A DNA stretch of 64,000 nucleotides from Corythucha ciliata (Eukaryota > Arthropoda > Insecta > Hemiptera > Tingidae), in assembly GCA_038030265.1 (NCBI GenBank), contig CM075941.1, positions 16,244,001 through 16,308,000 on the forward strand. Direction: 5' to 3'. Below the pieces are notes generated by a model. That model saw only the letters and a list, made by a program, of their open reading frames with translations. It had not been told where the DNA came from and made no database searches. Both the position numbers and the translations under genes were made by a program. Below are positions 1-11,545 of the stretch, piece by piece (the stretch's first letter is position 1; every line of letters starts with the position of its first letter).

Positions 1-454
1 CTTGATTCGTACTATATTTGTTCCAATATAGGGGCACGTACGAGACGTTATCTCGCAGGTTATTTACAAACTCACTCTATTTACTGGCATTCAAGCCACG
101 CTGCAAATAAGGAAAAAGTTAACCACTACACTGCCCATCACATCAAATTGTCTCCTCGAAAGCGACTTCAAACCAATCAACGCCAACCATCCTTGACGGG
201 GAGGATCTCGTCCTGCCCAACCCTAGAGAAAGCAATCTGCCTAATTGACGCAAATTCCTCTCAATTCCTTCAATTAATTGTAATAAGCCCAATACCTCAA
301 AAGTTCCTCTCGTTTTTCATCCTTAACCATCAAGTACCTGGCAGGAGCGTCCAACAGTCTGCACTTTAGAGGCGATTAATCTGTACGTCAGTCAATTTGT
401 TGTTTAATTAGCCATGAGGGCCAAAACCACGCAATTGAGTTCTGTAATTATCGC

Positions 455-1385
455 ATCCTTGAAATTTGGACTCCGAATGCCAGCAAAATTATACTTTTTG
501 AATGAGTCAACAGCACAAAATTGTGGTTTGCTTAATGTATAGAAATTGCTTATTACATGAGCCAGTCCCACGAAATTTTGTTTTTCAGGAAGCCAGTTCC
601 GCTAAATTTGTTTTGGATGAGCGAATTTCATTTAATTTCTCTTTCAGAAGAAATTGAACCGGTCAAATTGGCTTTTTGAAGGGGCAAACCCATGAGGTTG
701 TTTTTCGGGTGAGCTAGTCGAAGGAGCCAAACCCATCATAATTGACGTTTTAAAGAACCGCAATAGCCTCACAAAATCGACGTTTCAAAGAGCCTAACCC
801 CTCGAAATTTAGTTAAGAGACCAAATTTCATGACATTGACGTTATAAATAGCCAACCACGAGGAATTGACGTTGTAAAGAGTCAATAATCTCCTGAAATC
901 GACGATTCAAAGGGCCTAACCCGTGAAATCGACGTTTTTAGAGACCCAATTCCACGAAATTGACGTTCAAAAACGCAAAATCCGTGAATTGGCGTTTTAA
1001 AGGGTCAACCACATCGAATTGACGATTCAAGGAGCCCAATCCGCAAAATTGACGTTTCAATGAGCCAACCCCATGAAATTTGACGTTTCATGAAGTCAAA
1101 CCTACGAAATTGTCGTTCCAGAGAGCGAACGTCATGAAATCGGCATTTTTAAAGAGCTAAACTCTCGAAATTGGACATTGAAGAGTATAAGAGAATAAGA
1201 CATTAGATTCAAACCCGCGAAATTTAAATTTGGTTTTTAATGAGCCCCTCCCCCTCCAGTTATTATTGCAAAGAGAGGAAACCGGAAACCAGGAAATTGA
1301 CGTTAGAATACCCGAGTTCCACAAATTGACGTTCCAACCAGCTATAAACCCGCAAAATTGACGTCTAAAAAAGAAAAACCCGCCC
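455..1385 (+). repeat. Degenerate ~30-bp tandem array, family C passing into C'
   Basis: About thirty diverged units read on the plus strand. Up to about 730 the units follow GAGCCARNCCCACGAAATT then TGTTTTT (family C). From about 730 they become ACGAAATTGACGTTTYAAA followed by GAGCCAAACC (C'). No two neighbouring units are identical; spacing is about 28-36 bp. The transition inside one array shows that C and C' are related. The 76-codon frame on the minus strand near the right end is read through repeat units and is not a gene. Confidence 0.85.
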
Positions 1386-1389
1386 AAGT

Positions 1390-4300
1390 GTCAAAGTGAC
1401 CGTAAGTGGCCCACTGAAGTGCTTCGAGACTATTACTCGACGTCGTTCGGGCTGTAAATTGTGTGGTTACAGTAGTGAGTGTAGAAATTTCGTTCGGCCC
1501 CTGTGAAACGGGCGCAAGTGGCCTATAATAACGTCGGCATCACATCTATAACGCTTTCAATGATTCTTCTGATCCAAAATCAGTCCAGATTTTTGGATGC
1601 CCCGTGTCAACGAACTCTAAGACACGCGGTGTCATCCTAAATTCGAAATTTCGTCGCTTATAAAATGTCGGTCATTTTCGCCAAACTCGCCCCCCCCCCC
1701 ACCCATCGAGGGGTAAACTTAGCGATTCATGGTTTAAGCGGCATTTTAACGATTTTAGGCCGTTGTTCAAAGTGCCTACCACTATTACGATTTGATTGAC
1801 CTCGACGCAGTTTATGAGTCCCTTGTTCAATGCTGAATTGATAAATGCAGCCAGTCCCGGACAAAGTACGCCTATAAGGACCCATCAGCGGCTCCTTAAA
1901 GTGGACCAAAAATTGAGCACTTGGCGTTGTCATTGGTATAATTTTTCGACTCCCGAGAGATCCACGTGTGTCTAGCCTCTTCCTTCGACTTCTAGCCAAC
2001 AGCTGTGTGCGCAGGTGACTTGAAACGGCCGGCGGCACTACAGTGAAAACACCTTTAACGGCTCACCGTGGGGAATTACCTGTATCGAGAAATCCCAAGG
2101 GCATACGTAGACCAACCTCACCGGCCCTGCTGGAGCGTGTCGACCAGACTTTTGACATCAGTGGTCGACGCAACTTCAACTGATGTGTGCGGTGACTTCA
2201 ATTGAAGGTTGGCCGGAACGGGAAATCATCCGCTTTCGAGAACCGATTGTCACATTTTTTGCTTTCTATAGGTCTTTGGTGGGCTTCGCCACTCTCTGTG
2301 GCGTTGGGCCCGTGGCACGGTGGCAATTTTTTGATTTCCGATTACCAACACAGCTCAGCCAAAGCCAGAATTTGCGCCACCTGTCACCTGGAAAATCGCT
2401 GCGTTCATGCGGACCATGACACCCATCAACCCATCATTGGCATGAGAGCCGCTTATAGTGCGTGTTGAGTGGTGCTGGTGATCCATCAAATTCCCACACG
2501 CTTCATATTAATTTAATTTGTTCATTTGTCTTCTGTTTTTTTTTTTTTTTTTTTTTTTTTTTTAGTGTCCAGTGTCCAGCCCCTTTACCAAAGTATAAGT
2601 TCGTAAAGTGCTGAAGAAGCCCGAAATGATTCCACAGAGGTCAAACTCCTTCACCGTACTCCAAGGCTGTTGGCTGAGCCTATTCCAGCTAAAAAGTGGG
2701 TCACAATCTCTTCAAAATTCCTTCTCGATTTTCGTGTTCCCTACATATATCGCGAAGGGTTTTCTCTCTTTATTTGACGTTACCAACGAGAAATGCTTCT
2801 CAGGCGGAATCAGGAGAATAAACATTGTTTAATGGATTATCCAAAGCGTCTACGGTGTGTTGAATAGAACCGTGAAAATAGCTTAAAAACCTTTCCGTGC
2901 CTAACTAGATTGGATAAGTGTGGGATGAAGTTTTTTTTTTTTTTTTCCACTGTCTTGAGACTGCTCCTGGAAGATATTTTTCACGATCCTACGAAGTTTC
3001 AACATGTTAAAAGCGAAGTAAAAGTTCGGAAACAGTTACTTTGTCGATAAGACAGTTGTGTGTGTGTTGGGGGAGGGGGGGATCTAAGGTGTAAAAGTCT
3101 ACAATAGAGAAGGCCTGGCTCGCAGTATGAGGTCCCCTTGGAACAGATTATTGATTTGTAACGAAGAAGCCTTTGCAACGGTGTCAACGGACGAAGTGAA
3201 TCTTTTTTTCTCTTTCTCTCATCTTCCTCACCTATCGAAGAATCTCGCGGAATGGCCCTGGGAATACCACTATTTATGTCGGTAATTGACGTTATACACA
3301 GCGGTGAGTCCCCCTCGTCACCTATTCCCCGCGAAGACGTTTTTATTTTTCATCTTCGAAACGCCCTACATGAACTGCTGGAAACTGGGAAAGGCGAGCG
3401 TTTTTGTCGTTACACACGTGAAGCCCTCCCCCCACCCTTCCTTAGGAGGAGGAGGAATAAGCTCGAAACTTTCTACTTGCATGCTAAAACGAGCACCCCC
3501 ACCCCTCTAACCCTCGAGAAGAGGATTTGCATCCTATTCTCATGGACTAACAAGTTGACTCGTGCGTCAACTTTCCGCCGGTTCGTACTTTGTGTCATGT
3601 CTTTATAAAGTGGCTGCGCTCTAGGAGGATCTTAGAAGGTAAAGAGAAGAGGAAGAAGTAAACGACTTTGAGCGAGCACGATTTGTTCCTTCGCGTTTTC
3701 CCCCCTTGCAAAACATGTTTTAATGCTATGCATCAAACTTGCGCCTCAAGTACGGAACATAATTAAGATCAACTTCTCTCTTATACAAAGAGGTCTTAAT
3801 CAGAATACACTCGGGAAAAAGTTGAAAAGGTAGGGAATGAAGTCTTTAATTAAAGTCTGAGAAGCAATTTTTTAATAAAAAAAAAAAAAAAAACGCATCA
3901 CGAAGACAGGTCTCTAATGAAATGTTCCCCTCTGACTGTACAAAGCCCAACGTCTTTGAGCTGTTGCAGTCCTCGTACGGGATTACGTTCTAAAAACCAC
4001 TTGTATGGTCTATGGCCTGTTGTTTATTTAACGGCAAACTGACTCTTCCCCGCGAAAAAGACTTGACGATAAAAAAAAAATCAATCTTCTCCACTATGTC
4101 AACACACACTTAAGAAGACATCCAAACGATGACAATAGGCCTCTTTCGATTCATTTCACGAGTGAGCCGAAGAGACCCGGGTAAATGGTTCGACACGGGA
4201 TTTGGCACGCTAAAAAAAAAAAAAATCAACCCCCTTCCTACGGGAAAGTTCCCACGAGTCCTCTCCATGGGGACAGACAAATCTGTGTTTTTAACAAAAA

Positions 4301-5688
4301 ATAATTTAAGTGGCGTTGAACGTAATTACCGCGAGAAAGAGAGAGAAAAAAAGACGCAAGGGAGCGCCTGTGTGCCTTATATTTCAATTACTATAATGAC
4401 TTCACAAAATGCAGCTTTGGATAATAGCGAAGTATAAGGGGTCTATACCCCTATTAAACTACAATCTCGACTAATGCTCCTCATTCTAAATTGGTCCAGG
4501 GGATTTGAGTATCAAGGTAATCGTTCTTCCTTCGACTATATCTTCTTCATTTTTGTGTTGCAGAGATGTTCTATCGACGACGAAACTCTCCAATTAATTT
4601 TGTTTTTGTTTCTGAGATTAAAAAAAATAACCAGTTTATCCTCTCTAGTAATTCACCACAATCTCGTAATTTATATGAAACTATTATAAAAAATAAAATA
4701 AAAGTGTTAGCGACACAGGGCTCCCTACCAAAGAAATGAAGAGGTTTCTCCTTTCTCCAAAGTAAACATTTCAAGTTAATCATTCTGGAACCCTGTGAAG
4801 AGGGATGATTGGAAACGACTCACCCCACCCCGCCGACCCACCCCAACAATCGGTGCACGGGTAACGAGGCTATATAACTCGGGTGGAAAAAAAAAACTAT
4901 GCATAGGCGCGTTGTCCGTCAAAAGTTTATTAATTTGAATGCGGTCTGTGGCTGAGGGGGAGGAGGGAAAGAGAGAGAGAAAAAATCATTTTTAGGATTT
5001 TTCAAAAGAAACGCACGGCGATATAGGAGGCAACACGGATCCTTTTCGGTATTTATTTGACTCATTACTCAACTTGTGTAACTTCAGGTATGCAACTGTA
5101 AGAGGCTTCAGCCGGCCGTAAGCCGTAACCAATCGGCTGGGGGGAATTAATAACTTATAGAAATAACAAACCGTGAGATAGCTATCGCGCGAGGGAGTTT
5201 TTACTCGTTGAAGGATACGTATTGAGTAGGTCGTTCGCAGTTGAAATATTGAAGGAGAAAAAAAAAAAAAAAGGAGAAATAATGAGAGTGAGAGAGAGGT
5301 GGGGTGTGTGATAGAATGTGTGTGAGTGTGAAAGAAGAGAAAAGTAAAGCGGAGCGATCTTTAACTTGATTCCAACCAAAAATGGAGTATACTACAGCCT
5401 GCTGAAGGGACAGACTAATAATAATTGCATTGTAAGGCAAGGAACGGAAGAAACCAGGGTCCCTATCGCCCCCCCCCCCCCAGTGTATCTTTAGTTGGCG
5501 GATCAAAGGGAGGTTAATCGTTTCATGGCCAGACTCCATGACAACTTCGAATGACAAGGTGGAAGACGTGATGCCCCGTTGTACGCAGTGGCGGAGGAAA
5601 CCCACACGACATTCATTGGAGGATAGCCCCCTAGTTGGTCGTATTAGCCCCCCCCCCTCCCTAAGATGTTTATTCTCAAGCCCTTTTT
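1390..5688. other. Non-array DNA, no gene recognised
   Basis: I see no recognisable coding sequence here. It holds a C11 run (1690-1700), a T28 run (2536-2563) followed by a tandem AGTGTCC doublet, a C13 run (5469-5481), a C10 run (5648-5657) and a purine-rich stretch near 5240-5340. The open frames of 118 codons (3252-3608, plus) and 163 codons (5201-5692, minus) are low-complexity in parts and match nothing I know. The word CAGTGGCGGA at 5586 resembles a hAT terminus, but no partner end was found. Confidence 0.6.
2536..2563. repeat. T28 homopolymer
   Basis: An uninterrupted run of 28 T followed by AGTGTCCAGTGTCCAG. It could be the reverse-oriented poly(A) tail of an old retroposed sequence, but no body or target-site duplication was identified. 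Confidence 0.8.
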
Positions 5689-5689
5689 C

Positions 5690-7175
5690 CAAAAACTGTC
5701 AAATTGAAAGTTTTTAACGCCGAAAATGACAGTGTCTATAGGGCGACATTGGCAGTATTTCGAGAACGAAATTTACAGTTTCCAGAACGAAATTGACAGT
5801 TTTGAACGACGATATTGATAGTTTCTAGTACTCTGATGCAAAACCTCGTAATCAAGGTGCGGGATGTTTGTTATGTTGGAGGAAACTGAGATTCCAAGTC
5901 AAAATTGTCAGTTCCTCAGGCAAAATTGACAGTATTGTAAGTCGAAATTGACAGTTTGAAGTACGACAATCACAGTTTTGAATGCTGAAATTGTCTGTAA
6001 TCCAACGGGGCTTTACGTCCAACTACCATAAGGTGTCGTGGACGAGGGCGAGAGCCCACACTAAACTTTTTTACACGTGATTTATCATTTTTACTGAAAT
6101 TGCCAGTATCTAGGGTGAAATTGACGAATTCGAGGACGAAATTGACAGTTTATAGTATGAAATTAGGAGTTTTAGGACGACATCATGATAGTTTTGACAA
6201 TGAAATTTACAATTTCCATGACAAAATGGACAGTTTCGGAAAGTAATTGACTGTTTCCCGAACATATGCAAGTTGATAGTTTCCAGGACGAAATTGACAG
6301 TTTTGAATGATTCTTGAACGAAATTGACAGTTTGTAGGACGAAATTGACAATACTAGGAAGAAATTGACAGTTTAAAAGACGAAATTAACAGTTCCCAGG
6401 ATGAAATTCACGGTTTGAAGAACAAAATTGCAATGACACTTTCCAGGACGACATCATTAGATTTGAACATTTACTTGACAGTTTATAGGGCAAAATTGAC
6501 AGTTTTGAATGACGAAATTGGCGGTTTCTATTTCTCGACTGTTTCCGGTGAAAGGGCTTAGAAACGGTCAGTTTCCGCGAAATCCCTTGACGCAGTTTCT
6601 AAGAAGAAATTGGCAGATTCGAGGACGAAATTGACAGTTTGTGGGGCGAAATTGGCAATTTTAGAATGATGTCGGTATAGTTTTGACGACGAAATTGACA
6701 GTTTTGAATGACGAAAGGGACCTTCAAAGGACAAAATTTACAGTGTTAGATCGATACTGATCGTTTCAACTAGAAATTTAAAGTCCCCAGGACGAAATTG
6801 ACAGTTCTGAGACAACATTGACAGTTATTTACGACAAAATAGACAGTTTCTCGGGTAAAATTGACAGTTCCCTGGCCGAAATTGGCAGTTTATGGGACGG
6901 AATTGTTTTGAGAGTTTTAAGAACTCGACTGTTTCAGGTGAAGGGGCCCAAAAACCTCATGTCGTGAGCTTGAATGGTCTGCTGCTGAATCTCGAAATCA
7001 AGTTTTGTGATCTTCTGTTATGTAGGAGGAAATTTACAGATTCCAAGTCAAGGCAGTGACTTTCTGGGGCGAATTGAAAGTTTTTAAAGAGAAATTATGA
7101 GTTTTAAGGACAAATTTGACAGCTCGACCGAAACTGGCAGTTGCCGAGGGAGTAATTAAGAAAACCCATGCGGTC
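5690..7175 (+). repeat. Degenerate 20-23-bp tandem array, family D
   Basis: More than fifty units built on GACGAAATTGACAGTTT with a short variable spacer (often CYAGGAC or TAGGAC). The array is interrupted by longer linkers that recur. One linker of about 60 bp (near 5840-5905), containing GGAGGAAA and ATTCCAAGTCAA, returns near 6990-7055. Another containing CTCGACTGTTTC at 6534 returns at 6924. The unit shares the CGAAATTG core with families C and F. The array abuts a family B array. Confidence 0.85.
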
Positions 7176-7189
7176 TGAAACCCGAATTC

Positions 7190-8345
7190 TTGTCAGTGAC
7201 TGAGTTTGCAATTTTTAGTGCCTGACTAGTCGTTTTGGTGATAGTTAGTGTACGAATCGTCAGTTTAGGCATTTTTAAGGCACGAATGGTCAATTTGGCC
7301 ATTATTGGAACGTAAATGGTCGTTTTTCAAGGCGCAAATCTGTCAGTATATAGCCGTTGTGTGAGAGCGGGGGGGGCATGAATTGTCAATACGACCAGCA
7401 GCCCGTTTTAGGGCTTGTCCAGTCTGTTCTACCACTTTCGAGGGACGAATTGTCGTTGTCCCTGACGCTTTCCAAAGAGCGCGAATGACCAGTGTGCCAT
7501 TTTTAGAGCGAAACTTTGAAGATTGAAATGTTTTAGGCGTCTAGTTGTTTCAGAGCACGAATCATCAGTTCAGTCATTTTCAATGGCCCGGAATGGCTTT
7601 TTTGGCCATTTTCAAGGTGCGAATCGACATTTTAGGCATTTAAAATCATACATATTACAACATATTACAAATTGACGTATCCTACATGCATTCAATGTAT
7701 GCCACACAGGAAATAAATTAAATTATTATATTATTATTATTCCAAGGCGCGAATCGTAATTTTAGCCATTTCTAGGCGTGGTGGCTCCATTTGTCCATTT
7801 CTGCACTACGAATGGTAAGTTTCGCCAGTTCACTGGCACGAATGAGCACATTTAGCCATTTTTAGAGCGTGATTTGCCAATCAAGCAATTTATAGTTTCA
7901 AATCAAGTCAAAAAGTTTATCCAGTCCATGAGGTGCTTGTAGCTAAATTTGGTTGATGGGGAGGGGGGTTGCTGAGGACGGCCCATGCTCGGTACGCAAT
8001 CGCAAGTGGTCAGTTTATCGCTTGAGGGGCGCAAATAGCCCTGTTTGGCCATTTCTTAGGTGCAGATAGCCACTTTGAAGGCGCCGCGAATCGTCTGTTT
8101 AGCCTCTGTAGAGCACAAACCAGACCATTTTTAGACCGTGATTTGCTGGTACGAGTTGATTATGTCATCTACAGGGCGTAAATAGCCAGTTTTTAAGGCC
8201 AGGATCGTCAGTTTAGACATTTTCAAGGCATGAAGGCTCAGTATGGCTATTTCTGACGCGCGAATGGCCAATTCTGCCATTTTCAGGACATGAATAATCT
8301 GCTTAGGGATTTTCAAAGTGCGAATTGTATGTTTAACCATTCATC
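7190..8345 (+). repeat. Degenerate ~30-bp tandem array, family B, copy 1
   Basis: Units follow GGGCGCGAATCGTCAG then TTTAGCCATTTTCA at a period near 30 bp. A tandem CATATTACAA doublet (7651-7670) and an AT-rich patch interrupt the array near 7650-7745. The segment from about 7800 to 8335 is colinear with 17,530-18,045 (see findings), including a non-unit linker with TGCTCGGTACGCAATCGC at about 7986. Confidence 0.85.
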
Positions 8346-8369
8346 GTAGGCCGCACAGAGTCTGTTTTA

Positions 8370-8650
8370 CCAATTTTATAGGGCTGGTCTTAAGGGAGCC
8401 AACCCCACGAAATTGGTTTCTGACCCACGAAATCCGACAAAGTTGGTCTCAAAAAGTGCCAAACCGGCAAACCGTGATATTTGGACATCGAAAGTGTGTA
8501 ATGAGCGGAATTGCATTCATGAAGAGTCAACCCGGTGCAAATTGACTTTTTAAGGAGTCAATTCTGTGACATTGGCTTTTTGAGAGAGGAAAACCTTTGA
8601 AATTCGTTCTGAGAGCAATAACCCACATTTTGGAATTTGGAATTTGACTT
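8370..8650 (+). repeat. Short family C array
   Basis: Seven to nine units of the type GAGCCAACCCCACGAAATTGG then TTTCTGA, plus strand. It lies directly between a B array and a minus-oriented A array. Confidence 0.75.
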
Positions 8651-8779
8651 GATCTGCAAGAGAGGGGGGGGAGAATCATGAGCTCAGGGCTAAGCCCCTC
8701 TAAACATTTTACCTTAAATCCGCCCCTGCCTACATTGTGGAGGGAGCACTGTTTCGCGGTGCAACGTCTGGGCCAAAAT

Positions 8780-9060
8780 TCAAAAATTGATAAATAACGC
8801 TTATTCACGGCTAAAATTGAGAGGAAAAGAGCTATTGCGCGCTTAAAATTGAAAAAAACCCACCAATTTACCCGTTTCCGTTCGTAAAATCGAAGGCCAA
8901 AATCAAGAAATAACGCTTTACGGTTTATACGGAGTCCTTTTAACAGCTAAAATGTATTAAAAAAAAGGTCTGGTTCACGTTTGCGTTGAGATAAATCACT
9001 CATTTGCGTCTAAAATGAAGGGAAAACATCAATTTGGATAACACTTAAAAGTAGTGCTCA
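8780..9060 (-). repeat. Short family A array, minus orientation
   Basis: On the minus strand the units read TTTTAGCCGTGAATTAGCG then TTTTTCTCAA. On the plus strand they appear as CGGCTAAAATTGA then GAAAAAGCGC. About nine diverged units. Confidence 0.75.
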
Positions 9061-9399
9061 TTAAATGTCTTGGGAGTAGCTGTGGAGAGGGGGGTAAAAG
9101 TGGGGCAGTTGCCCACTCTTGTTCAAAGCGGCTAATTCTAATGTCACCCTATTTATAGTGAAAATATCCTTTAAAATCCCATGGATAACTAAATTTGTGT
9201 TGATTATCCAACCCTTATGATGAACAAATCGGAACTTGGCGCCAACCGCCATTTAGCCAGGCGACCAAAACCTGGACATAATTACTCTGGGATAAAATTT
9301 TTCATCAAACAAACTCAAACTCCCCCCCTCCCCCTTCTGTTCAGGAACCCGTTTTTTTGGCCACAAAAAATGTCAGCAACTTACAATAAATGTAGCTAA

Positions 9400-9600
9400 T
9401 ATAAGAAACCAATAACCCAAATCAAGAGCTAAACTCCAAAATTTGGCCTTTCAAGGAAGCTAAACCCGAGAATGTTTTTTCTCGATTTTTTTATTCAAAT
9501 TGGAATTTGAATTGTCCGAATTCGTTCGTTAAATTTGGCTTTTTAGAAGAGCCAAATCCATAAAATTGTATTTTTGTTGTTCAAGCCTAGCAGTTAATCA
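9400..9600 (+). repeat. Short family C array
   Basis: Four to six units with AGCTAAACYCCAAAATTTGG and GAGCCAAATCCATAAAATTG, directly preceding a B array. The interval 9061-9400 before it is mostly non-array, with a few C-like words. Confidence 0.65.
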
Positions 9601-11245
9601 GCCGAGTCCAAAGCAAAATGGCCAGTATGACCATTATTGAATCTCGAATGGTCTGCTTTGCCATTTTCATGGCACGGATTGTTCAGTGTCAGCATTTTTA
9701 AAGCACAAATGGTCTTTTAGCCAATTTTTGGATCACGAACGGTCGGGCCCTGCCATTTTCACGGCACGGATCGTCTCTATTTGAGCCCTTTCATAGGGGG
9801 GACGAATTACTAGTTGGGGCAGTCTTGGATCGCGAATGGTCAGGCTTTGACATTTTGATGGCGCGGATCGTCTGAGCCATTTCATTTGCCATGCTCAGGG
9901 TACAAACCGTCGCCAGTTCAACCGGAAATGTTCGGTCCAAGTCGGTCTTGTCATTTTTCGGGCACGAATCTTTCAGTTTGAGCATTTCCAATGCGCGAAT
10001 GGTCAGTTTGGCCAATTTAGAAACGCGAAGAGTTTGGTTTTCCATTTCATGGGCGTGGATCGTTAATTTGAGCATTTTAAATCTGCGAAATGTCAGTTGG
10101 GGCATTTTCGGACTGCGCATAGTCGGGCTTTGCCATTTTTAGGGTACAAGTCGTCATCAGTTTAGCCATTTTCAAGGGGAAATTGGCGCGTTTGGTCATT
10201 ATTGAATCATAAATGGTTGCCAACTCCGGGCAAGGATTGTTCAGTGTCAGCATTTTTAAGGCACGAATGGTCAGTTTGGCCATTTCCGGATCACGAATGG
10301 ACAGCTTCGACATTATACAACCAGGGCACAGGTCGTCAATTTGAGAAATTTCAGGCGCCAGCGTTCAGTTGGGTCGTTTTTGGTTGGAAAAATGGCCAGC
10401 TTTGCCGATTTGAGAGTAAAAATCGTCGTCAACAGTTTAGTCATTTTCATGGCGAAAGTGGTCAGTTGGGTCATTTCGAGTATGGTCGGCTTGGCCACTT
10501 TCAGGGCACCTCTCATCAGTTAAGCCTTAAAAGGGTTATTACGGCCTTTTTTAGGTCGTAGATAGTCACTTTGTCTGTTTTCTGGGGGACAAATCGTCAG
10601 TTTAGTTATGTTTAGGGTGCGAACGGTTACTTTAGCCATTTATTAAGGCGAATCGTCAGTTTACCATTGTCAAGGTGCGAATGATCAGTTTGGCCATTTT
10701 TAGAGCACGAATGGTCGGCTTTGCCATCTGAAGGGCACAAATCATCTGTTTAAGCATTTTCAAGCCACAAAATAGTAGTTTATAGACATTTGAAAGGCAC
10801 ACTTGAGTTATTTTTGCCATTTTGAGGACGTGAATAGCCAGTTTGGCTATTTTTAGGGTGCGTTTGAGCGAAGGTCAATATGGGGCACTTTCTGTGGCGT
10901 GGATAGTTGATTTGATTATTTCCAGGGGACAAAATCGTCTTAGCCAGTTTTAGCTAAGTTCCAAATCTTCTTCAGTATGACCATATTTTTGTCCTCAAAA
11001 AATCAGTTTTGACATTATTAAAGCACGAATATTACCACTGTTTTGCTTTTCATACAATTCATGAACGGCCAGTTATGGTGCGAAACCAAGCAGTCAGTTT
11101 AGCCATTTGGAAGCCCGAATGGTCAGTTTGGTCATTTTTGGATTCTGAATGGTCAGTTTTGCCATTTCCAAGCCACCAAAGGGTCATCGCAACTTGAGGA
11201 TTTTCAAGACGGGTATAATGTTATCTATTCTAAGAGTAGATAGAG
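9600..11245 (+). repeat. Degenerate ~30-bp tandem array, family B, copy 2, with higher-order repeat
   Basis: About fifty units of GCACGAATGGTCAG then TTTGGCCATTTTC. A higher-order repeat of about 558 bp is visible: the segment near 9630-9780, with TTGTTCAGTGTCAGC and then GGATCACGAA, recurs at about 10,190-10,345 with the same order of unit variants. The open frames on both strands here are by-products of the 30-bp period. Confidence 0.85.
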
Positions 11246-11319
11246 TCATTTTTCCATTTTAAGGTGAAAGTTCTAGTCTAGGGCGTTCTTCATTCTGAAC
11301 ATCTTTGAGAATTTCGCAA

Positions 11320-11545
11320 ATAAAGGCGTAAAATCAGTTTTTAAAGGTCGAAACACGCAAAATTTTGGCTTTTTAACGAAGAAAATTCACGACATCCGTA
11401 TTTTGAGACACCTATCTTGTGGATTTGGATTTTTAAAAACGAAACTCGTTTTTAAAAGTTCAAAACCCACGAACTTTGGGTTTGTAAACAAGTCAAACCC
11501 GTGCAATTGAGTTTTTGATGCGGCGAAAACGCGAAATTGTTAATT
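11320..11545 (+). repeat. Short family C array
   Basis: Units with GAAACCCGCGAAATT, GGCTTTTTAA and CAAAACCCACGAA; six to seven copies, plus orientation. It follows the B array closely. Confidence 0.7.

Noticed and set aside
455..1385. CRISPR-like regularly spaced repeats
   Set aside because: Units are heavily diverged with no constant repeat and no unique spacers of fixed length, and the sequence context is eukaryotic.
5586..5657. hAT terminus-like CAGTGGCGGA
   Set aside because: No inverted partner end and no 8-bp duplication were found nearby.
5201..5692. 163-codon minus-strand frame
   Set aside because: It crosses poly-C and poly-A runs and microsatellite-like sequence, with no domain or neighbouring exon.
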